Of a stretch of DNA of 17,016 nt, positions 7,287-15,338 are shown one piece after another (the stretch's first letter is position 1; each line of letters begins with the position of its first letter). The stretch covers positions 1 through 17,016 of the forward strand of contig JALNZC010000060.1 in NCBI GenBank assembly GCA_023229525.1, given 5' to 3'. Position numbers and translations under genes: made by a program. A model generated the notes under the pieces. That model ran no database searches. It had not been told where the DNA came from and saw nothing but the letters and a program-made list of their open reading frames with translations. Source of the DNA: Bacteroidales bacterium (GTDB lineage Bacteria > Bacteroidota > Bacteroidia > Bacteroidales > FEN-979).

Positions 7287-8390
7287 ATGGCGAAGATGAA
7301 AATAAAAGATGTTATTGAATACCTCGAATCGGTGGCTCCTCTTTCCTACCAGGAAGATTACGATAATGCAGGATTGATTACCGGTGACCCGGATTGGGAA
7401 TTGAAACGCACACTGCTCTGCCTTGACCTGACAGAAGCAGTAATGGCTGAAGCCGTTATTAAGGGTTGTAACCTGATCATCTCTCATCATCCATTCATTT
7501 TCAAGGGAATAAAAAAACTTACACCAGGAACCCCGGAAACAAATATCCTCACCAAATCGATAACCACTCATACGGCCATTTATGCCATTCACACCAACCT
7601 TGATAATTCTTTGGAAGGTCTCAACGCCTTTGTTATGAAAGCTTTGGGCATTTCCGAATACCGGGTTCTAAGACCTTTTACAGGAAAACTATCCAAGTTG
7701 GTCACATTTTGCCCGGTCGACCATGCCGAAAACGTAAGGAATGCCCTGTTTCAGGCTGGTGCAGGTCATATCGGAAACTACGATCAATGCAGTTTTAACC
7801 TTCAGGGAACAGGTACCTTTCGGGCATATGGTAAGGCAAGCCCTTTTGTCGGAGAAAAGAACCGGATTCATCAGGAACCGGAAATCCGTATTGAAGTTAT
7901 TTTTCAGAATTATCTTGAAAATGAAATCATTTCATCATTGCTTAAATCACATCCGTACGAGGAAGTAGCCTATGACCTGTACCCATTAGCCAATTCCTAT
8001 ACAAAAGCAGGAGCAGGACTGATTGGTGAATTGGCCCATCCGATGAAGGAATCCGGATTCCTGGACCTTGTTAAAGAAAGGTTGCAAATTCCCTATCTCC
8101 GGCACAGTAAACTCCGTGGATCACCTGTTCGGAAAGTTGCCTTATGTACCGGATCAGGGAGTTTTCTTATCCCTGACGCAAGTAAAGCAGGTGCCCATAT
8201 TTTTTTGACGGGAGATTTAAAATATCACGATTTTTTTCTTTCATCCGATCAGCTGGTTCTCGCGGATATAGGTCATTATGAAAGTGAAAAGGGGGTAAAA
8301 GAATGGCTTTTTGCTGTGCTTATTGAAAAATTTCCTAATTTTGCATGCTTAATTTCAGAGATAGATACCAACCCGGTTTATTATTATTAA
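7287..8390 (+). CDS. Nif3-like dinuclear metal-centre protein
   Basis: This is a member of the NIF3/YbgI/YqfO family (Pfam NIF3), which forms toroidal hexamers with two metal ions per active site. Databases often label it GTP cyclohydrolase 1 type 2, but its reaction is not established. The predicted ligands are all present: His67 and His68 in ISHHPF, Asp106 in HTNLDNSLEG, and His330 and Glu334 in DIGHYESEKG. At 367 residues it is the long form, with an inserted PII/CutA-like domain between the two NIF3 halves (roughly 125-235), as in Bacillus YqfO. The ATG at 7287 gives MAKMKIKDVIEYLE, the usual start of the family. The zinc-ribbon gene begins 10 nt after its stop, so the two form an operon. 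Confidence 0.95.
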   Translation: MAKMKIKDVIEYLESVAPLSYQEDYDNAGLITGDPDWELKRTLLCLDLTEAVMAEAVIKGCNLIISHHPFIFKGIKKLTPGTPETNILTKSITTHTAIYAIHTNLDNSLEGLNAFVMKALGISEYRVLRPFTGKLSKLVTFCPVDHAENVRNALFQAGAGHIGNYDQCSFNLQGTGTFRAYGKASPFVGEKNRIHQEPEIRIEVIFQNYLENEIISSLLKSHPYEEVAYDLYPLANSYTKAGAGLIGELAHPMKESGFLDLVKERLQIPYLRHSKLRGSPVRKVALCTGSGSFLIPDASKAGAHIFLTGDLKYHDFFLSSDQLVLADIGHYESEKGVKEWLFAVLIEKFPNFACLISEIDTNPVYYY

Positions 8391-8400
8391 TAAAGAGTTT

Positions 8401-9318
8401 ATGGCAAAAACAACATCCAAACCCATTGCAACCTCCAAACCTTCAAAATTAGTCAAACCTGATGCGGAAAGCGAAACTACCGCAAAAAAGAAGAAGGTGG
8501 AGGCGGTTGAAGAGGTGAAAGAGGTTAAACCGACAGCCAAAGTTTCTTCTAAAACCAAAAATGAATCCCCTGATGAAAAAGTTGAAGTTTCCATTGAAAA
8601 AAAATTGATTGCGTTATATAGTTTGCAGCAACTCGATTCACAGGTTGATAAAATAAAAATAATCCGGGGTGAATTGCCTCTGGAAGTCCAGGACCTGGAG
8701 GATGAAATTGCGGGATTGGAAACCCGGGTTGATAATCAAATACAAGAGACAATGGGTATGGAAAAATCAATCACAGAAAAGAAAAATGCCATCAGGGATG
8801 CGTTGTCACTGATTAAAAAGTATGAAGATCAGCAGATGAACGTACGCAATAACCGTGAGTATGATTCTTTAACCAAGGAGATTGAATACCAGAACCTGGA
8901 AATACAACTTTCGGAAAAACGGATAAAGGAATATCAAGCTGGGCTTGAAGGAAAATCGGTGGAGATCGAACGTTATCAGAAATTATTGCAGGACCGGAAA
9001 AACGATTTGGACATTAAACGCAATGAACTCGATGATATCGTTGCCGAGACCGAGAAAGAAGAAAATGACCTGATCAAATCTTCGGAGGAAAATCGCAAAT
9101 TTATCGAAGAACGGTTACTTACAGCCTATACCCGTATCCGCAAAAATGCTCGTAATGGCCTTGCCGTTGTGCAGATTGAACGTGATGCCTGCGGAGGATG
9201 TTTCAACAAAATCCCACCCCAGCATCAATTGGATATACGCATGCATAAAAAAATCATTGTTTGCGAATATTGTGGACGCATCTTGGTGGATGATGGGATC
9301 GTGAATGCCATTCATTGA
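8401..9318 (+). CDS. C4 zinc-ribbon coiled-coil protein
   Basis: The 305-residue protein has three parts. Residues 1 to about 62 are a disordered, Lys/Glu/Ala/Ser/Thr-rich extension. Residues about 63-255 form a long charged coiled coil containing LEVQDLEDEIAGLETR and a NNREYDSLTKEIEYQ segment. The C-terminus is a zinc ribbon with Cys264-x2-Cys267 and Cys288-x2-Cys291 (the zf-RING_7, CT398-like family). Relatives I recall begin near VEVSIEKKLIALY, so the basic extension is the unusual part. No ATG lies between it and the coiled coil to suggest a shorter start. It is cytoplasmic and its exact role is unknown; related proteins have been proposed to bind nucleic acids or secretion and sigma-54 machinery. 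Its TGA overlaps the ATG of the TPR gene by one base. Confidence 0.9.
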   Translation: MAKTTSKPIATSKPSKLVKPDAESETTAKKKKVEAVEEVKEVKPTAKVSSKTKNESPDEKVEVSIEKKLIALYSLQQLDSQVDKIKIIRGELPLEVQDLEDEIAGLETRVDNQIQETMGMEKSITEKKNAIRDALSLIKKYEDQQMNVRNNREYDSLTKEIEYQNLEIQLSEKRIKEYQAGLEGKSVEIERYQKLLQDRKNDLDIKRNELDDIVAETEKEENDLIKSSEENRKFIEERLLTAYTRIRKNARNGLAVVQIERDACGGCFNKIPPQHQLDIRMHKKIIVCEYCGRILVDDGIVNAIH

Positions 9319-10868
9319 TGATCGGAAATTTTCACGGAAAAAATGCGCCCATTATCAGAACTATCCTGATAATGGGCGCATTTTTGCTTTTTATATCCTC
9401 CGCCCGGTCGCAATATTTCTTTAATGATCGTTGCAGGGAAGCGTACAGAAACATCTTTTCTCTCCAATTCCGGGAAGCGGAAAAAATTCTTGAGATTGAA
9501 AAAAAACAGGAACCGGCTAACTTGATTCCTGTCTCACTCGAAAATTACATCGATTTTCTGACCCTTTATATCGGAGAAGAAAAGTCTGTATTTAACAAAC
9601 TGATTTCCAACAAATCAAAAAGAATCAGGCAACTGGAAAAGGGACAAAAAGACTCCCCGTATTACAATTATTGTCTTGCTGAAATATACCTCCAATGGGC
9701 TTTTGTCCGGTTGAAATTTGGTGATTATACCCTTGCTGCACTCGATATCCGCAAAGCATATAAATTATTTTCTGAAAACGATTCCAGGTTCCCGGGTTTT
9801 CTTCCCAATAAATCGGGATTGGGAATTATTCATATCATGATTGGCTTTATTCCCGACAACTATAAATGGATCAAAGACATTTTGGGAATGGATGGTTCCA
9901 TTGACCAGGGGATGGATGAATTCCGTCAGGTTGTCGCTTATTCCGGACCGGATAAATCAATTATACTCCTGAAAATTGAGGCATCATTTTACCTTGCAAT
10001 GATGTCAGCCAATCTCCAGCGAAACAAGCTGGATGCCAAAACTATGTTGAACGAGCTGGAAAAACAAGCCAGTGAAGAACAACTGCAGTTGAGTCCCCTG
10101 ATCATTTACGTAGCTTCCAATATCCTTATAAAAAACGGATCTAATGATGAAGCTCTGGAAATTTTACAGTCCAGGTCTTCCTGTGAGAATAACTATCCTT
10201 TTTATTACCTTGATTATCTGGAAGGATTGGCCAGGTTGAATCGCCTTGATCTTAGTGCCGAAGGATTCATCCGGCGATTTGTTGGTAATTTTCGCGGACA
10301 GAATTATATCCGTTCCGCCATTCAGAAACTTGCCTGGATAGCATTACTCAATGGTGACACAATCGGATTCCACAACCGGATGAATCAGGTAAAAAATAAT
10401 GGAGCTTCCCTGGTTGATGAAGATAAACAAGCTTTGTATGAGGCTATTTCCGGCGCTGTGCCGAGTGTGATCCTGTTGCGCAGCCGGTTGTTATTTGACG
10501 GAGGATATTATAATCTTGCGCTTAAAGAATTAATGGATAATTCAATAAAAAGTTACATTCACACCCGGCGCGATTTTATAGAATATACTTACAGGATGGG
10601 CAGGATTTACCATGAAATGGGTGTACACACTAAAGCAATCGAATATTATAAGCAGACAATTCAGAGGGGAAAGTTTGAACCTTATTACTTCAGTTGTGCC
10701 GCTGCCCTGCAGTTGGGATTGATATATGAGAATAAAGGGCTATACTCACAGGCCGACAGTGCGTTTCATGTATGTTTATCCATTGATACCCCACAATACA
10801 AAACCAGCCTTGGCCAAAAAGCCAAAGCTGGACTGAACAGGCTAAAAAGTAAGAAATCAGAATCTTAA
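9318..10868 (+). CDS. Secreted TPR-repeat protein, unknown function
   Basis: The 516-residue protein has an N-terminal signal peptide (basic segment to about residue 13, hydrophobic core TILIMGAFLLFISSA, likely cleavage before QYFF) and then helical repeats. The C-terminal third fits tetratricopeptide repeats: YNLALKELMDNS, THTRRDFIEYTYRMG and KAIEYYKQTIQ-like helices are seen. I chose the ATG at 9318, which overlaps the preceding TGA as TGATG. A TTG start one codon earlier is less likely. A later ATG at 9372 would leave a signal peptide without a positive charge. A perfect terminator-like hairpin lies within codons 8-23. The 3' end overlaps the converging porin gene by 12 bp. It resembles hypothetical periplasmic TPR proteins of Bacteroidota. 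Its partner is unknown. Confidence 0.85.
   Translation: MIGNFHGKNAPIIRTILIMGAFLLFISSARSQYFFNDRCREAYRNIFSLQFREAEKILEIEKKQEPANLIPVSLENYIDFLTLYIGEEKSVFNKLISNKSKRIRQLEKGQKDSPYYNYCLAEIYLQWAFVRLKFGDYTLAALDIRKAYKLFSENDSRFPGFLPNKSGLGIIHIMIGFIPDNYKWIKDILGMDGSIDQGMDEFRQVVAYSGPDKSIILLKIEASFYLAMMSANLQRNKLDAKTMLNELEKQASEEQLQLSPLIIYVASNILIKNGSNDEALEILQSRSSCENNYPFYYLDYLEGLARLNRLDLSAEGFIRRFVGNFRGQNYIRSAIQKLAWIALLNGDTIGFHNRMNQVKNNGASLVDEDKQALYEAISGAVPSVILLRSRLLFDGGYYNLALKELMDNSIKSYIHTRRDFIEYTYRMGRIYHEMGVHTKAIEYYKQTIQRGKFEPYYFSCAAALQLGLIYENKGLYSQADSAFHVCLSIDTPQYKTSLGQKAKAGLNRLKSKKSES
9339..9385 (+). terminator. Perfect 20-bp hairpin with T-tract inside the start of the TPR gene
   Basis: The left arm at 9339-9358 (AAAAATGCGCCCATTATCAG) is an exact reverse complement of 9366-9385, with a 7-nt loop AACTATC. 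The right arm ends in TTTTT, then GCTTTTT. This is the form of a strong Rho-independent terminator, and because the left arm begins with A5 it could work in both directions. It lies 21 nt after the zinc-ribbon stop, where a terminator for the Nif3/zinc-ribbon pair would be expected, but it also encodes the signal peptide of the next gene. Confidence 0.75.
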
Positions 10869-12320
10869 TCCAATGGTCGTATACACCGTGTTGGTGTACA
10901 TAGAATTAAAGGACGGATTAACCATGGTTCGGTCATATAAATAATAGTCCTGATTCATTTTTGACCAAACATATGTTACGTCTGCGAAAAAATATTTTGC
11001 CCGGTATCCAAATCCGCCTGATACCTGAACCCGTTCACTGTTATTACTTCCTGTTGCATAAGGATTGCTGAAATAAGCAAATCCACCCCTCAACCTGAAA
11101 TTCCCTAAACGCCATTCTGTCCCAAGGCGAATATTCCCCCACGATTTATAGGTTGATTTAATTTCATTATTTACATCGGTATAGCTATCCTGGGAGGAAT
11201 TAAAACTTGCCTGAGAATAATTGACATATTCATAATCGGCGCTGACCAGTCCGTAAGCTCCTAAGATAAATGCCACACTTCCCATAGCTCGAAATGGGGT
11301 TGTCAATCGGTAGTCATAATTTCCTATCGGTGAATATACGACAGAATTCCATTGTGTCGTGGTGAAATTCGATTGCATACTGCTGAACCATTCATCATGC
11401 ATGTTGGGGTACCAGGTCGGTGTATGGATGCTCGCTCCAATCCTAATCCAGGCGGCCGGCCTGTAAATCAATCCAAATTTGACATTGATACCTGTACCTT
11501 GTGTTTGAAGATTATACCTGTAATTCAGTGAGATAAAATTTGGGATGGTGTCCTTCGTCCTGAATTCCTGGTATGAGCTGGTTTCGTAATATTTGATGAT
11601 TGGTACTCCCACAGTGAGGCCGAAATATAATTGATCATTATAATTTCCACCGAATGAAAGCTCAATTTCATTCATTGAACCGTATGTGTTTATTGTCTTG
11701 TTCTGGATAACTCCTCCGTATTTGGCATCACAAAAATATTTTCCGGAAAGGGAATCATATACAACAAGGTTTGCATCATAGGCAAGACCGATATCAAAGG
11801 GATATTTTTCCCTGATAAAATCAGGACGAGTCCCGTTTGCGTTTAATTCATTCACATAACTTTGCATCAGGGAATTCCGGGAATTAACACCGGTGATAAA
11901 CAATTGATTGTTAAAGTCATTTTGCCGGTTGAATCCGAAACCCACATTGAACGATTTGAGTTTCCCCGTATTCCCTTTTGTATTGGGTTTAATATTAAAG
12001 ACAAATCCGAAATCGCCCAAACCAAAATTCACACGGTCAGCAGATGCATTTGTTCCGTTGTAGCTGGAGGTTGAATTTGCAGTGAGGGGAGCAATCGTGA
12101 AAGTCATTTCAGATGCCTGATAGAGTCCTATACCGGCAGGGTTTGTAGCAAGTGTGGAAAAGTCGGCGCCCACTGCTCCGAAAGCGCCGCTTAAGCCATT
12201 GAAACGTGCAGTTCCACTATAATAAATCCTGGAAAACCGCAATGCATCTTCAGCAGTCTGCGCAATGATTAAATTCACTGAACAGCAGATAAGTATGAAT
12301 ATGATGATTTTTCTTTTCAT
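10857..12320 (-). CDS. FadL/OmpP1-like outer-membrane transport protein
   Basis: The 487-residue protein has a signal peptide (MKRKIIIFILICCSVNLIIAQ) followed by the N-terminal signature of the OMPP1/FadL/TodX family: FNGLSGAFGAVGADFSTLATNPAGIGLYQ (about 39-68), where NPAG is the typical motif. The rest is alternating polar and aromatic segments, as expected for a 14-stranded beta barrel, and the chain ends in GLRF with a terminal Phe, the recognition signal for the BAM machinery. It is predicted to move hydrophobic compounds across the outer membrane; the substrate is unknown. It lies 41 nt downstream of the lipoprotein gene on the same strand, so they are probably co-transcribed. Its end overlaps the converging TPR gene by 12 bp. 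Confidence 0.9.
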   Translation of the reverse strand: MKRKIIIFILICCSVNLIIAQTAEDALRFSRIYYSGTARFNGLSGAFGAVGADFSTLATNPAGIGLYQASEMTFTIAPLTANSTSSYNGTNASADRVNFGLGDFGFVFNIKPNTKGNTGKLKSFNVGFGFNRQNDFNNQLFITGVNSRNSLMQSYVNELNANGTRPDFIREKYPFDIGLAYDANLVVYDSLSGKYFCDAKYGGVIQNKTINTYGSMNEIELSFGGNYNDQLYFGLTVGVPIIKYYETSSYQEFRTKDTIPNFISLNYRYNLQTQGTGINVKFGLIYRPAAWIRIGASIHTPTWYPNMHDEWFSSMQSNFTTTQWNSVVYSPIGNYDYRLTTPFRAMGSVAFILGAYGLVSADYEYVNYSQASFNSSQDSYTDVNNEIKSTYKSWGNIRLGTEWRLGNFRLRGGFAYFSNPYATGSNNSERVQVSGGFGYRAKYFFADVTYVWSKMNQDYYLYDRTMVNPSFNSMYTNTVYTTIGLRF

Positions 12321-12361
12321 AGATTATGAGTTTTGAAATTTTTACAGGAATCTGGTCTCTA

Positions 12362-13714
12362 TTACCTGCGCCGTCCACCACCACTTCCGCTGCCGCCACC
12401 CGAAGGAGCACTTCCACCGCTACCACCTGAACGGGCAGGAGCTGAATAACTCCCACTGCTAATGCGCGAAGGTGCAGAATATGATCCGCTGCCACTCGAT
12501 CGGGATGGGGAGCTAATGTTTGATCCCGAACGGGCAGGTGCAGAATAACTTGGTGAATAGGATCTGGAAGGAGCAGAATAGCTCCTGGTGTTGGTATTCG
12601 AAGGAGCAGTACGGTTCCTGTATCCGGCCGTTGGAGTGGTTGAATTACTCCTTGTGCCGACGGAAGAAGGTGCTGTGCGGGAGACTCCAGGATTCTGCGT
12701 TCTTGGACTTAGATACTCCTGACTGGATTTAGGTTGACGGTAAACCGGAGATGAATAGCTCTGGGTGGATCCTGAACGCTGCACGGAATTACCATTTTCA
12801 GGACGTGAATAGCGGGGAGCAGGCTGCTGGCGCCGGCTTTGAACTTGCGTTTGACCGTCTTTTCTCGAATAGGGGGCTTGTTGTGAGTTCCCGGAACGGG
12901 CAAAGTGATACTCTCGTTGATTTGAAGGAACACCAGGGGTTGCAGTTTGTCCGGTAACCCGGGTACCGGGTACAGACTGAGTACTCCTTGAATTTGGTGC
13001 AGTACCGGTAGTTCTTTGATTGAGATTTGCATTCACAGCAGAGTTCTGGGCTGAACCCCTATCATTCCTTAAACCGGTGCTTCCATCACTTGTTGTAAGG
13101 GTTTTCCTTGATCCGTAATAGGAGTTGGTTACATAATAAGGAGGGTAGCCTTCATTATACCAGGGATTATAGCAATAGCAACACCCATATGGATAATAAT
13201 ATGAATATGGATAATACCATGGGTTATACCATCCGGAATAGGGATAACCATATCCCCATCCCCAATCATATCCCCATCCATAAGAAGGATATCCCCATCC
13301 CATGCCAAAGGAATAAGATGGACCCCAGTAATTACCGAAACCGGAACCACCACCAAAATAAAGATTAACATTTGGATCACTATTCCCTAAACTGGCATCG
13401 CCGGCATACGATTTGTCATAATATCCTTTGGTTGTATCACTACTGTTAAACCGATTGATCCGTGAGGAATAGGAATAGTCGTTATAATCATCGGCAAAAG
13501 TGGAAGAACCGGATTTAACGCGAACTACACTATCGGGAGTGGTAATGACCTGGGCGCCGGAAACAGAGGATTGGGTATTATGGGGAGGGGCATATGAAGG
13601 GTTGGAAGATCTGGAATAAACATCATCGTTATCATACGAAGAGGCTAATTTCTGTGTCGTGCATGCACTGATGGCCAGGCTGAAAATCACGATACTCAGG
13701 ATTGACTTTTTCAT
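12362..13714 (-). CDS. Low-complexity Ser/Tyr/Gly-rich lipoprotein
   Basis: The 450-residue protein has a lipoprotein signal peptide (MKKSILSIVIFSLAISAC, lipid-bearing Cys18). The mature chain has four zones. An acidic/Ser-rich segment (20-115) comes first. A Gly/Tyr/Trp/Pro-rich block (120-193) with GWGYDWGWGYGYPYSGWY and a CCYC cluster (Cys178, 179, 181) follows. Next is a Gln/Ser/Thr/Arg-rich linker (200-380), and last a tail of repeated YSAP(S/A)R units ending in GSGSGGGRRR. It is probably surface-exposed or bound in the periplasm, and largely disordered. I recognise no enzymatic domain. Similar proteins in Bacteroidota are sometimes misnamed vitellogenin-like because of composition. It is divergent from proS and upstream of the FadL-like porin. 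Confidence 0.85.
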   Translation of the reverse strand: MKKSILSIVIFSLAISACTTQKLASSYDNDDVYSRSSNPSYAPPHNTQSSVSGAQVITTPDSVVRVKSGSSTFADDYNDYSYSSRINRFNSSDTTKGYYDKSYAGDASLGNSDPNVNLYFGGGSGFGNYWGPSYSFGMGWGYPSYGWGYDWGWGYGYPYSGWYNPWYYPYSYYYPYGCCYCYNPWYNEGYPPYYVTNSYYGSRKTLTTSDGSTGLRNDRGSAQNSAVNANLNQRTTGTAPNSRSTQSVPGTRVTGQTATPGVPSNQREYHFARSGNSQQAPYSRKDGQTQVQSRRQQPAPRYSRPENGNSVQRSGSTQSYSSPVYRQPKSSQEYLSPRTQNPGVSRTAPSSVGTRSNSTTPTAGYRNRTAPSNTNTRSYSAPSRSYSPSYSAPARSGSNISSPSRSSGSGSYSAPSRISSGSYSAPARSGGSGGSAPSGGGSGSGGGRRR

Positions 13715-13745
13715 TGGATGGGAACTTTAAACAATGTGAATCTCT

Positions 13746-13793
13746 TTTGTCTCTATACGATCGGTGTAATTTTGTACTTTTTTTGTACTTTTG
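13746..13793 (+). promoter_or_regulatory. proS promoter region with two TAnnTTTG boxes
   Basis: TTTG at 13746-13749 is followed after 17 nt by TAATTTTG (13767-13774), and a second perfect box, TACTTTTG, lies at 13786-13793. Both -7 boxes match the Bacteroidota consensus TAnnTTTG. The second box has no clear TTG at the expected distance. The site would give a 5' leader of about 45-70 nt for proS, whose ATG is at 13846. I saw no convincing promoter for the divergent lipoprotein gene. Confidence 0.6.
13770..13791 (+). repeat. 11-bp tandem duplication in the proS promoter
   Basis: TTTTGTACTTT occurs twice back to back (13770-13780 and 13781-13791). The duplication carries over part of the -7 box and helps create the second TAnnTTTG match. 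It may be a slippage product that added an alternative transcription start, or just low-complexity sequence. Confidence 0.8.
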
Positions 13794-13845
13794 CTTTCGT
13801 TAGAACAGGATGAAAAATTAACAAATCTCATACCAAATTTAAAAA

Positions 13846-15321
13846 ATGGCGAAAGATTTTTCGACCCGTGCAGAAAATTATTCACAATGGTACAACGATC
13901 TGGTTATCAAGGCAGATTTGGCAGAGAATTCTGCCGTACGGGGATGTATGGTGATAAAACCATATGGCTATGCCATTTGGGAGCACATTCAGGCCGTGTT
14001 GGATAAAAAATTCAAAGATACAGGGCATGTCAATGCCTATTTTCCCATTTTTATCCCAAAGTCATTTTTTAGCCGGGAAGCCAGTCATGTTGAAGGATTT
14101 GCAAAAGAATGCGCGGTCGTTACCCATTACCGGTTAAAGAATTCACCGGATGGTAAAGGCATTATTGTTGATGAGGATGCAAAGCTCGAAGAGGAGTTGA
14201 TTGTGCGTCCTACATCGGAAACCATCATCTGGGATACCTATAAAAACTGGATCAAATCATACCGTGATCTTCCTGTTTTAATCAATCAATGGGCAAATGT
14301 TGTTCGCTGGGAGATGAGGACAAGGCTGTTTTTACGCACGACGGAATTTCTCTGGCAGGAAGGCCATACTGCTCATGCAACGAAGGAAGAAGCGATTACA
14401 GAAGCGGAAACCATGCTCAATGTATATGCCGATTTCGCTGAAAATTGGATGGCCATTCCAGTCATTAAGGGGACAAAATCCCCCTCCGAACGGTTTGCAG
14501 GGGCGATTGAAACGTATGCAATTGAAGCGCTGATGCAGGATGGGAAAGCTTTACAGGCGGGTACTTCCCATTTCCTCGGACAAAATTTTGCCAGAGCCTT
14601 TGATGTTAAATTTTTAAATAAGGAAAACAAACTTGATTTTGTTTGGGCCACTTCTTGGGGCGTTTCCACACGGCTCATGGGTGCATTGATCATGTCGCAT
14701 TCCGATGATAACGGTTTGGTTCTTCCTCCAAAACTGGCCCCAATACAGGTTGTCATCGTTCCTGTTTTTAAAACGACAGAACAACTGGAACAGATCTCCC
14801 AAACTGTAACCCCAATTAAAAGAGCGCTGGAATCGAAAGGGATCAGCGTAAAATACGACGACAGAGATACCCAGAAACCCGGTTGGAAATTTGCTGAGTA
14901 TGAGTTCAAAGGGGTACCGGTCCGACTGACGGTTGGCCCTCGCGATATTGAAAATGGAACGATAGAAATAGCCCGCCGTGATACCCTTGAAAAAGAGGTG
15001 TTGCAGATACAGGATATTGAAAATAAAGTTATTCACCTTCTCGACCAGATTCAACAGAACATGTACGACCGGGCTCTTTCATTCAGGGAGAACAATACTT
15101 ACAGGGTTGATTCATGGGATGAATTCAAGAATGTTCTTGACGATAAAGGTGGATTCATCTCTGCCCATTGGGATGGGACCACCGAAACAGAAGAAAAAAT
15201 CAAGGAAGAGACCAAAGCCACCATCCGGGTCATTCCGTTAAATAACCGATTGGAAGCAGGCAGATGTGTATACTCCGGGAAGCCATCCGATCAACGCGTA
15301 ATCTTTGCCCGGTCCTATTGA
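13846..15321 (+). CDS. proS: Prolyl-tRNA synthetase, archaeal/eukaryote-like type
   Basis: This class II synthetase charges tRNA-Pro with proline. The 491-residue protein matches the type-3 (ProS-3) form: no insertion/editing domain between motifs 2 and 3, and a C-terminal extra domain ending in an aromatic residue (FARSY). Visible features are the TSE loop in RPTSET (121-126), motif 2 RWEMRTRLFLRTTEFLWQEG (154-173), the AGTSHFLGQNFARAF segment (238-252), motif 3 GVSTRLMGAL (272-281, Arg276), an anticodon-binding domain (about 295-400), and the C-terminal GRCVYSGKPS. In that last motif only one Cys remains where zinc-binding relatives have CxxC, so zinc binding there is probably lost. It is transcribed alone; the converging GIN gene ends 18 nt after its stop. 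Confidence 0.97.
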   Translation: MAKDFSTRAENYSQWYNDLVIKADLAENSAVRGCMVIKPYGYAIWEHIQAVLDKKFKDTGHVNAYFPIFIPKSFFSREASHVEGFAKECAVVTHYRLKNSPDGKGIIVDEDAKLEEELIVRPTSETIIWDTYKNWIKSYRDLPVLINQWANVVRWEMRTRLFLRTTEFLWQEGHTAHATKEEAITEAETMLNVYADFAENWMAIPVIKGTKSPSERFAGAIETYAIEALMQDGKALQAGTSHFLGQNFARAFDVKFLNKENKLDFVWATSWGVSTRLMGALIMSHSDDNGLVLPPKLAPIQVVIVPVFKTTEQLEQISQTVTPIKRALESKGISVKYDDRDTQKPGWKFAEYEFKGVPVRLTVGPRDIENGTIEIARRDTLEKEVLQIQDIENKVIHLLDQIQQNMYDRALSFRENNTYRVDSWDEFKNVLDDKGGFISAHWDGTTETEEKIKEETKATIRVIPLNNRLEAGRCVYSGKPSDQRVIFARSY

Positions 15322-15338
15322 CCTGAATCGTACTGCCT

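Noticed and set aside
10882..10898. Small inverted repeat TACACC-GTGTT-GGTGTA near the TPR/porin convergence, considered as a terminator
   Set aside because: The arms are only 6 bp, there is no T-tract on either strand, and it lies within porin coding sequence.
12709..13380. Several open frames on both strands across the Ser/Tyr/Gly-rich lipoprotein gene, including Ile/Pro- and Asn/His-rich ones
   Set aside because: They are shadows caused by the repetitive composition of the true gene. None has a recognisable domain or own start signals.
14373..15054. Minus-strand open frames within proS
   Set aside because: They lie entirely opposite a well-conserved synthetase and show no recognisable features.
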